16,676 bases of DNA from an uncultured Pelagibacteraceae bacterium (lineage in GTDB: Bacteria; Pseudomonadota; Alphaproteobacteria; Pelagibacterales; Pelagibacteraceae). The first letter of the stretch is position 1; each line of letters starts with the position of its first letter. The notes below the pieces were generated by a model. It searched no databases. It saw only the letters and a program-made list of their open reading frames with translations, and was not told the origin of the DNA. Below, piece after piece: positions 9,082 to 14,922 of the stretch. A program made the translations under genes and the position numbers. The DNA is taken from NCBI GenBank assembly GCA_902536205.1, contig CACAWM010000011.1:1-16676 (forward strand), given 5' to 3'.

Positions 9082-9801
9082 TTTATTTTCTAATTTTCTC
9101 ACAAAATAAGATACTATTAAAATTAGTACTAAGTATTCCAAAATTAAAAAAGTATATATTTCTAAAGGTCTATAGGTAGTAGTGACTAGCTCATTAGCTT
9201 TTCTTGTTAAATCTCCTATACCTATAATTGATACTAGAGAGGACATTTTTAATACATAAACAAATTGATTTCCCATAGCTGGTAATACAACTTTAATTGC
9301 TTGCGGAAGAATTACTAATTTCATTTTTCTCAAAAAATCCATTCCTAAAGACTCAGATACTTCATGTTGGCCTTTTGATATTGAATTTATGCCAGCCCTA
9401 AATATTTCTGCTTGAAAAGCACTTTCACTAATGGTTAAAGCAATTATTCCAGAAACAAATGGTGAGAAACTAACTCCAATCATTATTGGAAGGCCATAAT
9501 AAATCCAAAGAATTAAAACTAATAAAGGGATTGCTCTAACAATTTCTACATATGTTATATTAAAATAACTTAAGAATTTATTATTAGACAATGAAGGTAG
9601 AGCAACTATCAAACCAATAATCATTGCTAGAATTATTGAAACTACTGAAATATAAATGGTGGTAGTAATTCCGCTAATTAAAAATTTTAGATTAGTAAGA
9701 CCATCTATATTATCCGGACTTAGTATATACCATCCCCATTCATAGTTAGAGCTACATCCTTGTAGTAATAATAATAAAGATGCAATTTTAAAAATCTTCA
9801 C
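9067..9801 (-). CDS. Amino acid ABC transporter permease (HisM/GlnP family) with lipobox-like N-terminus
   Basis: This 244-residue protein is an inner-membrane permease of the polar amino acid uptake family. TTTIYISVVSIILAMIIGL starts the core. The cytoplasmic EAA loop (from Glu147: EVSESLGM, then ILPQA at 164-168) contacts an ATPase. The N-terminus is odd: a 15-residue hydrophobic signal-like stretch ends in LLQGC with Cys16, followed by SSNYEWGWYILSP, so it could be lipidated. The start is GTG at 9799-9801, and I see no good Shine-Dalgarno upstream. The gene lies 41 bases downstream of a binding-protein gene on the same strand and very probably belongs with it. No ATP-binding gene is present, so the ATPase must be shared or encoded elsewhere. 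The substrate is unknown. Confidence 0.92.
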   Translation of the reverse strand: MKIFKIASLLLLLQGCSSNYEWGWYILSPDNIDGLTNLKFLISGITTTIYISVVSIILAMIIGLIVALPSLSNNKFLSYFNITYVEIVRAIPLLVLILWIYYGLPIMIGVSFSPFVSGIIALTISESAFQAEIFRAGINSISKGQHEVSESLGMDFLRKMKLVILPQAIKVVLPAMGNQFVYVLKMSSLVSIIGIGDLTRKANELVTTTYRPLEIYTFLILEYLVLILIVSYFVRKLENKLEYK

Positions 9802-9842
9802 CGATTAACTATATTTGTAAATGAGAAGTATTTAAACTTAAA

Positions 9843-10613
9843 TTATAAGCTTTTTAGATTATATTTTGCTTCTAATGTCATAAAAAACCCAGAGGATTGT
9901 TTTCTTTTAATCCAATTACTAACGTAATCGTTCCAAACTTTATCTCCTTTTGGAACCATCATTGCTAGAAATGCAGGGTTTTTTCCACCATCTGGTACAA
10001 TAGCTAGTTGAGGATATTTTACTACAAGCTTATTTGCTTCTAGTGAGCTAGTAATGTTACCGTCAGCTCTTCCAGCCAAAACTTCTTGGAAGTCTCTTGC
10101 CGGTGCTTCAATTGATCTTAATTTTGATTTTGGGAAAAATTCTTTTGCTTTTTCTTCTTGAGATGTACCTAATGTAGTTGCTATCGTAACTTTTTTATTA
10201 TTTAAAGAATCCCATGTAGGAAATTTTTTTAAGTTCTTTTTTAGTACTAAAGGAACTGTTCCGTATTTGTAATACGTGGCTGTAAAACCTGCTACTTCAG
10301 CTCTTTTAGGTGTTTTAGTTACGCTAGTAGAAATGTCATATCTGTCTGCAGTTATTCCAGCAACAATAGTCTTCCACTCAGCAGGAACAAATTTTACTTT
10401 TACACCTAAATCTTTGGCTAACTCTTTCATCACATCTATATCAAAACCTTTGTACTTGTTTGTAGCAGGGTCTTTCATTGACATTGGATCCCAGTCTCCT
10501 GTTGTTCCAACTCTTAACTCGCCACTCTGTTTGATTGAATCTAATTTAGATGCTGCTTGAGCGCTTGTCGTTATAAGTAATATTAATAATGCTGAAAATA
10601 TTTTTCCAATCAC
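9843..10613 (-). CDS. Periplasmic amino-acid-type substrate-binding protein (family 3, PheC-like)
   Basis: The 256-residue product has a signal peptide ending in AQA, with predicted cleavage before Ala21. The two-lobed binding-protein fold follows: [13 protein letters not shown] (32-44), [16 protein letters not shown] (55-70), [12 protein letters not shown] with Arg104 (the usual carboxylate-binding position), and [10 protein letters not shown] (146-155). It resembles cyclohexadienyl dehydratase PheC, including a glutamate (Glu192 in SSLEANK) where PheC has its catalytic Glu. The adjacent permease gene argues for transport rather than catalysis. From memory, a SAR11 PheC-like protein has been described as a binding protein. 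The start is GTG at 10611-10613: an in-frame stop lies just upstream and no other start precedes the signal peptide. Function as a binding protein is strongly supported; the ligand is not. Confidence 0.93.
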   Translation of the reverse strand: MIGKIFSALLILLITTSAQAASKLDSIKQSGELRVGTTGDWDPMSMKDPATNKYKGFDIDVMKELAKDLGVKVKFVPAEWKTIVAGITADRYDISTSVTKTPKRAEVAGFTATYYKYGTVPLVLKKNLKKFPTWDSLNNKKVTIATTLGTSQEEKAKEFFPKSKLRSIEAPARDFQEVLAGRADGNITSSLEANKLVVKYPQLAIVPDGGKNPAFLAMMVPKGDKVWNDYVSNWIKRKQSSGFFMTLEAKYNLKSL

Positions 10614-10631
10614 ATTTAGTTAATAGCCAAT

Positions 10632-10640
10632 CCTCTCCTT
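10632..10640 (-). promoter_or_regulatory. Near-consensus Shine-Dalgarno unusually far from the start
   Basis: The minus strand reads AAGGAGAGG here, the strongest ribosome binding site in the window. It ends 18 bases before the GTG start of the binding-protein gene, well beyond the usual five to ten bases. Between them lie a short TTG-GCT-ATT-AAC-TAA reading frame and an ATG-TGA start-stop pair that overlaps the GTG. Either the spacing is bridged by structure or there is a small indel in the sequence. Confidence 0.45.
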
Positions 10641-10654
10641 TTTTTCGATTTGCA

Positions 10655-10683
10655 ATTTGACCCACTTAATTAACTTAAATCAA
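10655..10683 (-). promoter_or_regulatory. Putative sigma70-type promoter of the binding-protein/permease pair
   Basis: On the minus strand TTGATT (10683-10678) is followed after 17 bases by TCAAAT (10660-10655). Each hexamer matches the sigma70 consensus at four of six positions. Transcription would start near 10648, giving a leader of roughly 35 bases that contains the Shine-Dalgarno sequence. Its -35 lies five bases from the -35 of the divergent umuD promoter. The call is tentative. Confidence 0.4.
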
Positions 10684-10688
10684 AGGGG

Positions 10689-10718
10689 TTGACTGAAGGG
10701 TAGTTTATCAGCTATAAA
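10689..10718 (+). promoter_or_regulatory. Sigma70-type promoter of umuDC
   Basis: TTGACT (10689-10694) and TATAAA (10713-10718) are separated by 18 bases; each hexamer matches the consensus at five of six positions. The predicted start of transcription is around 10725, leaving a leader of only about a dozen bases before the umuD ATG at 10738. The LexA-type operator begins directly after the -10 hexamer, which is the expected arrangement for repression. Confidence 0.65.
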
Positions 10719-10733
10719 GAACAAAACAAGAAC
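10719..10733 (+). promoter_or_regulatory. LexA operator of alphaproteobacterial type (GAAC-N7-GAAC)
   Basis: GAAC at 10719-10722 is repeated after exactly seven bases at 10730-10733. The complement is GTTC-N7-GTTC, the direct-repeat SOS box known for LexA in Alphaproteobacteria. It covers the predicted transcription start and sits four bases before the umuD start codon. Position and match to the known box make SOS control of umuDC likely; no lexA gene is in the window. Confidence 0.82.
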
Positions 10734-10737
10734 AATT

Positions 10738-11130
10738 ATGAAGCTAACAATACCATTTTATTTACATAAAGTAGGAGCCGGTTTTCCATCACCAGCCACT
10801 GATTATATTGAAGATGATATAGACTTAAATTCACACCTAATAACAAATGCACCAGCTACTTTTATTATAAGAGTTCAAGGCAAGTCCATGACTAACGTTG
10901 GTATATATGATGGAGATCTATTAATAGTAGATAAAAGCCTAAACCCAAAAAATTTTTCAACAGTAATAGCAAATGTTAATGAAGAACTTGTAGTAAAAAC
11001 TTTAATCAAGAGCAAAGAAACTAACTATCTGACATCTGGGTCTAAAAATACATCAGATAGAATTAATTTAACAGACAATCCAGAAATTATAATTTGGGGA
11101 GTAGTCACATATGTCATTCATAAACAATAG
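10738..11130 (+). CDS. umuD: UmuD, SOS mutagenesis protein (LexA-like self-cleaving peptidase)
   Basis: UmuD is cut, stimulated by RecA filaments, to UmuD', which joins UmuC as DNA polymerase V. The 130-residue protein has the S24 peptidase dyad Ser50 (in GKSM) and Lys87 (in VVKTL); their spacing of 37 equals that of E. coli UmuD (Ser60, Lys97). The expected cleavage bond is Ala14-Gly15 in GAGFPSPA, 35 residues before the serine as in E. coli. The arm before that bond is shorter than in E. coli. The gene follows a promoter and LexA-type operator and overlaps umuC by 20 bases, so the two are co-translated. It lacks the DNA-binding domain of LexA, so it is not the repressor itself. Confidence 0.94.
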   Translation: MKLTIPFYLHKVGAGFPSPATDYIEDDIDLNSHLITNAPATFIIRVQGKSMTNVGIYDGDLLIVDKSLNPKNFSTVIANVNEELVVKTLIKSKETNYLTSGSKNTSDRINLTDNPEIIIWGVVTYVIHKQ

Positions 11131-12388
11131 TAAAAAAAAAATTGCTCTTGTTGATTGCAATTCTTTCTACGTTTCATGCGAAAGATTATTTAACCCGAAA
11201 ATAAGAAACGTGCCGGTTGTTGTACTGTCAAATAATGATGGCTGCGTAATATCAAGATCAACAGAAGCTAAAGCATTAGGAATTAAGATGGGAGAACCAT
11301 ATTTTAAAGTTAAAGAATTAGTTAAAAAAAATAATGTTCAAATATTTTCTTCTAACTATTCATTATACGGTGATCTATCCAGGAGGGTAATGAGAGTATT
11401 AAAAGGATTTTCAGATAAAATAGAAATTTATTCAATAGATGAAGCATTTATAGATTTATCACACATAAAAGATGAAATCACAGAAGAATATGGAAAAAAA
11501 ATTAGAGAAAGAGTTCTTAAATGGACAGGAATTCCAACAAGTGTTGGTATTTCGTGTACAAAGACTTTAAGTAAAGTTGCAAATCATGTAGCTAAAAAAA
11601 ATAAAGCTGGCGTAATATTTTTAAAAAAAGATATCGATGAAATATTAAAAAAATTTGAAATTTCAGATGTATGGGGAGTTGGTCGACAACTATCAAAACT
11701 ATATATAAAAAACGGAATAGATAATGCATATAAATTAAAAAATATATCTAACACCTGGGTAAAAAAAAGTACAAATGTATTAGGCGCTAAAACTGTAATG
11801 GAATTGAGAGGAATACCTTGCATTGATTTGGAAACAGAGGAAACAAAAAGAAAAAGTTGTTGTGTATCAAGATCTTTTGGAAAAAAAGTTGAAAGTCTAG
11901 ACAAACTAAAAGAGTCCATAACAACGCATTGCTTGAACGCAGCAGAAAAAATTAGAACGGACAAACAAACCACAAGAGCAGTGACAGTATTTATTAGAAC
12001 AAGTCCTTTTGACAAGAATAGAAAATATTATTCAAATTCTATAACAATCGAGCTACCAGTAGATACCAATAATAGCTTAGAGCTAGTAAAAACTGCCATA
12101 AATGGATTAAACAAAATTTATAAATATGGATATTTTTATCAAAAGGCGGGAATTATTTTATCAAAATTAAAAAATTCTTCAGAAAAAGAATTAAACTTGT
12201 TAACGCCAATTTTAGAAAATAAATCAAAAACATTAATGAAAGCAATAGATTTTACTAATGCAAAATACGGACGTAATGCAATAAGTATAGCCCAAGCAGG
12301 AATAAATAATGACTGGAAAATGCGTAGAGAACATTCATCAAAAATAGATACTGCATCATTTGACTCACTACCTAAGATAAGTATATAA
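11111..12388 (+). CDS. umuC: UmuC, catalytic subunit of DNA polymerase V (Y-family translesion polymerase)
   Basis: UmuC copies past DNA lesions with low fidelity. The 425-residue protein has the Y-family catalytic residues Asp15 ([16 protein letters not shown]) and Asp110-Glu111 ([11 protein letters not shown]). The steric and nucleotide-contact region [15 protein letters not shown] and the helix-hairpin region [14 protein letters not shown] are also present. The C-terminal part has the UmuC little-finger and tail with WKMRRE. ELNLL at about 360-364 looks like a diverged form of the beta-clamp binding motif QLNLF of E. coli UmuC. The length matches E. coli UmuC (422). The start at 11111 lies inside umuD in another frame, so the stop of umuD falls 20 bases into umuC. 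Its final codons contain the likely promoter of the next gene. Confidence 0.95.
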   Translation: MSFINNSKKKIALVDCNSFYVSCERLFNPKIRNVPVVVLSNNDGCVISRSTEAKALGIKMGEPYFKVKELVKKNNVQIFSSNYSLYGDLSRRVMRVLKGFSDKIEIYSIDEAFIDLSHIKDEITEEYGKKIRERVLKWTGIPTSVGISCTKTLSKVANHVAKKNKAGVIFLKKDIDEILKKFEISDVWGVGRQLSKLYIKNGIDNAYKLKNISNTWVKKSTNVLGAKTVMELRGIPCIDLETEETKRKSCCVSRSFGKKVESLDKLKESITTHCLNAAEKIRTDKQTTRAVTVFIRTSPFDKNRKYYSNSITIELPVDTNNSLELVKTAINGLNKIYKYGYFYQKAGIILSKLKNSSEKELNLLTPILENKSKTLMKAIDFTNAKYGRNAISIAQAGINNDWKMRREHSSKIDTASFDSLPKISI

Positions 12389-12389
12389 A
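12360..12389 (+). promoter_or_regulatory. Putative sigma70-type promoter of the thiV-like gene, inside the umuC 3' end
   Basis: TTGACT (12360-12365) and TATAAA (12384-12389) are 18 bases apart, the same hexamers and spacing as the umuD promoter. The -10 covers the umuC stop codon. Transcription would begin near 12396, right at the start of the riboswitch core. The match is good, but the region is also constrained by coding, so the call is moderate. Confidence 0.5.
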
Positions 12390-12459
12390 GTAAGTACGGG
12401 GTGTCTAGAAGACTGAGATTAAACCCGACGAACCTGACCGGTAATTCAGTGAGGGAATT
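12390..12459 (+). ncRNA. TPP (THI-box) riboswitch
   Basis: The 70 bases before the symporter gene carry the conserved TPP aptamer pieces in order: GGGGTG (12398-12403), CTGAGA (12413-12418), ACCC (12423-12426, able to pair with GGGT as P2), GAACCTGA (12430-12437), TAAT and GTGAGGGAA (ending 12457). P3 is a minimal GTCT-AGA-AGAC hairpin with no extension. P1 is weak, four A/U or G/U pairs at best, between 12390-12393 and 12458-12461. The GAGGG of the 3' conserved strand lies four bases from the ATG and must also serve as ribosome binding site, so thiamin pyrophosphate binding should block translation directly. TPP riboswitches ahead of this symporter are known in SAR11. Confidence 0.92.
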
Positions 12460-13911
12460 ATGGAAACAACATATTTATCAATACAGTCATCATTAATAGT
12501 AATTGTCGTAGTTGGCCTTTTTTTTATCGGACTAGGGTATTTAAATTTAAAAAAAACTACTGTCGATAATAGAAATTATATAGTTGGAAAAAGAGACGAA
12601 AATACATTTTCATTAACAACAAGTTTGGCTGCATCAGCTTTAGGAGCATGGATACTATTTGGTCCAGCCTCAGCTGCTACATGGGGAGGTTTTGGAGCAG
12701 TAATAGGATACGCATTGGGCGCTGCAACACCAATGTTATTATTATACAATTTTGGACCTAAAATTAGAAAAGAGTTTCCTAAAGGCCTATCCTTAACAGA
12801 ATATATTAAAAAACGGTTTGGCATGGGGATACTAAAATTATGTTTATTCTTAATATTGTTTTATTTAATTATTTTTTTGATAGCTGAAGTTACTGCAATA
12901 GCTTTCCTATTAAACTTTATCTCCAAAACGCCGTTATGGATTACAGCAGGAATAACCTTAATAATTTGTTTACTTTACATTTTAAGAGGAGGGTTCAAGC
13001 TTTCAATAATAACTGACAAGTACCAATTCATCATAATAGCAGTTTTGATATTAGCTTCTATGATTTTAATTCTTGGAAACTTAGAGATAAATAGCTTTAA
13101 AATAATCAAAGAAAAATCACCAAATCTTATAAGTAGTAAATATTTACCCAATTATACAGCTGGCCTTACTTTTTTTATAGCAGTAGCTGCAACAAATTTG
13201 TTCCATCAAGGAAATTGGCAAAGGGTATTTGCAGCAAAAAATAATTTAATATTAAAGAAAAGTTTAATTTATTCTTCAATAATAACATTATTAATAGTTT
13301 TATGGATGGGATATACAGGGCTTATTTCTTTTTCTTTAAATTCAAAAGTAATTCCTGATTTAGCTTTTTTTGATTTAATATTATCAAAGAATTTTCTATT
13401 AATTATATCAATTTTAGTGTTAGCATTGGCTTTAACATTAAGCACAATAGATACTTTAATAAACGCAATATCAAGTATTATTATTGTAAATGCTAATCAA
13501 ATTAGTAAATCAATTTTTGGTAGTTCTTTAAAAAATAAAACTAATTATATAATTTTACTTATAAGTATTTTAGTTTTTATTTTGGCATCAAAGGGATTTA
13601 GTATTTTATATTTATTTTTATTAGCAGACTTATTTTGTTGTGCAGCTGTTGTTACAATTTTTTACGGTTTTTTTAATAGGAAAATTAGTTCTCAAATGTC
13701 ATATTTATCTATTTTAAGCGCACTAATTTTAGGAATATTATTTTTTCCAAGTATGGATTTTCAATCAAGTATATTAGTAGGGAATTTATTACCTGTAGAG
13801 TCTTTTAGTTCAATTATTACCACTAACTTACTTTTTATCTCATTTGCAATAGCGATAATTACTCAATTTTTCTTTATAATATTTTATTCTTTACGAAGTT
13901 CATTTAAATAA
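12460..13911 (+). CDS. thiV: Sodium:solute symporter, probable thiamin-precursor (HMP) transporter ThiV
   Basis: This 483-residue protein belongs to the SSS family: about thirteen hydrophobic segments, SLAASALGAWILFGPASAATWGG-type N-terminal helix (from about residue 54), GNWQRVFAAK (251-260) and the LSTIDTLINA signature (327-336). SSS proteins couple solute uptake to sodium entry across the inner membrane. The TPP riboswitch directly in front ties it to thiamin supply. In SAR11, a gene of this family behind a TPP riboswitch was named thiV and proposed to import the pyrimidine precursor HMP. The exact substrate is not visible in the sequence. The gene ends with a 28-base tail-to-tail overlap with rarD on the other strand. 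Confidence 0.9.
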   Translation: METTYLSIQSSLIVIVVVGLFFIGLGYLNLKKTTVDNRNYIVGKRDENTFSLTTSLAASALGAWILFGPASAATWGGFGAVIGYALGAATPMLLLYNFGPKIRKEFPKGLSLTEYIKKRFGMGILKLCLFLILFYLIIFLIAEVTAIAFLLNFISKTPLWITAGITLIICLLYILRGGFKLSIITDKYQFIIIAVLILASMILILGNLEINSFKIIKEKSPNLISSKYLPNYTAGLTFFIAVAATNLFHQGNWQRVFAAKNNLILKKSLIYSSIITLLIVLWMGYTGLISFSLNSKVIPDLAFFDLILSKNFLLIISILVLALALTLSTIDTLINAISSIIIVNANQISKSIFGSSLKNKTNYIILLISILVFILASKGFSILYLFLLADLFCCAAVVTIFYGFFNRKISSQMSYLSILSALILGILFFPSMDFQSSILVGNLLPVESFSSIITTNLLFISFAIAIITQFFFIIFYSLRSSFK

Positions 13912-14756
13912 ATTATTACAGCCAACCAAATAAAAATAAATGATATTAGTTCATCCAATACCAAAGGTTCATTAAAATAATATAATCCTAAGAAAAATTG
14001 TGCAGTCGGTGTTAGAAAAAAAATCATGCTTGCTGGCCCAATTCCTATTAATTTAAAGCCTTTAGTATACCAAAACAGAGGTACCAATGTCATTAAACCT
14101 GCCCAAAACAAAAAAAAAGAGAGTAGCGGTTCATTTATGGAAAAAATATTTAAATTATTATTAATTAAAAAAATAAACAGAACTGTTGCAATAGGTGTTA
14201 GAAGCAAAGTTTCAATGAGCAAACCTATATCTGAAGAAACTTTAACTTTTTTTCTAATTAAACCATATAAACTAAATGTTAGAGCTACAGTAATTCCAAT
14301 CCATGGGACATCACCAAGTTTTACAAGAAAGTAAATCAATGCTAAGATGACTAAAACTACTGAGATAATTTTATTCCGATTGTATTTTTCCTTTAAGAAA
14401 ATTATTCCAAGAAATACACTTAAAATTGGAAAAATATAATAACCTAAAGCTGAGTCTAATAAATTATTTGTACTTACTGCATAAAGCCACGTAAACCAAT
14501 TTATTGACACAAGTAGGCCAGTTAAAAAAAGAATAAAAATATTTAATCTATTTTTTGTAATTCTTTTAAATTCACTCCATTTAGCATAATAGGATGTAGT
14601 AATAACTAATAATAAAGCTGTCCAAATAGTTCTATGAATTGTTAATTCTAAAGGGGATGCGTAAGATACAAATTTAAAGTATATGACCCCAATTATACCC
14701 CACCAAAGAGAAGCACCAACAGTAAAAGAGATTCCTTGAAATAAATTTTTCTTCAT
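13884..14756 (-). CDS. rarD: RarD, EamA-family transporter
   Basis: The 290-residue membrane protein shows about ten helices in two EamA repeats. RarD-specific marks are WWGIIGVIYFKFV near residue 18, SPLELTIHRTIW (34-45), INWFTWLYAVSTNNLLDSALGYYI in the fourth to fifth helix region, and LYGLIRKKV with IETLLLTP in the second half. RarD proteins are inner-membrane drug/metabolite carriers; some are called chloramphenicol-sensitive protein RarD, and no substrate is established. The start is the ATG at 14754-14756. Its last 28 bases overlap the convergent thiV-like gene. A weak -10-like TATAAA (minus strand, 14782-14777) lies upstream, but its -35 is poor. Confidence 0.93.
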   Translation of the reverse strand: MKKNLFQGISFTVGASLWWGIIGVIYFKFVSYASPLELTIHRTIWTALLLVITTSYYAKWSEFKRITKNRLNIFILFLTGLLVSINWFTWLYAVSTNNLLDSALGYYIFPILSVFLGIIFLKEKYNRNKIISVVLVILALIYFLVKLGDVPWIGITVALTFSLYGLIRKKVKVSSDIGLLIETLLLTPIATVLFIFLINNNLNIFSINEPLLSFFLFWAGLMTLVPLFWYTKGFKLIGIGPASMIFFLTPTAQFFLGLYYFNEPLVLDELISFIFIWLAVIIYLNELRKE

Positions 14757-14772
14757 TTGACCATTTTTTTGA

Positions 14773-14800
14773 TTGATTTATAAGGTAATTAATTAATAAT
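14773..14800 (+). promoter_or_regulatory. Putative promoter of the tRNA-Ser gene
   Basis: TTGATT (14773-14778) is followed after 16 bases by AATAAT (14795-14800), which matches the -10 consensus at five of six positions. The predicted start near 14807 would leave about 19 bases of leader before the tRNA. The stretch is AT-rich, so chance matches are likely. Confidence 0.35.
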
Positions 14801-14825
14801 TAGAACTAAATTAGCTAATTAAAAA

Positions 14826-14917
14826 GGAAGAGTGGGTGAGCGGTTTAAACCAGTTGGTTGCTAACTAACCGTACGAGTAACATCGTACCGAGAGTTCGAA
14901 TCTCTCCTCTTCCGCCA
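14826..14917 (+). tRNA. tRNA-Ser (anticodon GCU)
   Basis: The 92-base gene folds as a complete class II tRNA. The acceptor arm GGAAGAG pairs with CTCTTCC, followed by discriminator G and an encoded CCA (14915-14917). The anticodon stem is GTTGG/CTAAC around the loop TTGCTAA, with GCT at 14860-14862. The long variable arm GTACGA/TCGTAC has a six-base loop. The T arm is GAGAG-TTCGAAT-CTCTC. The long variable arm and the G discriminator both fit serine. It reads AGC and AGU codons. Its 3' end lies five bases from the end of the convergent slt gene, with no room for an intrinsic terminator between them. Confidence 0.97.
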
Positions 14918-14922
14918 CAAAA

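Noticed and set aside
9802..9842. Processing or terminator hairpin between binding-protein and permease genes
   Set aside because: Only a four-base imperfect pairing (AAGT/ACTT) was found, which is not convincing in this base composition.
9843..10613. Annotation of the binding protein as periplasmic cyclohexadienyl dehydratase PheC
   Set aside because: The similarity is real, but the downstream permease in the same operon makes a transport role more likely.
11584..12015. Open frame of 143 codons opposite umuC
   Set aside because: It is antisense to conserved UmuC coding sequence and has no recognisable motif.
14826..14917. tRNA-Ser as attachment site of an integrated element
   Set aside because: No integrase gene and no repeat of the tRNA 3' end were seen elsewhere in the window; the flanking genes are ordinary chromosomal or transporter genes.
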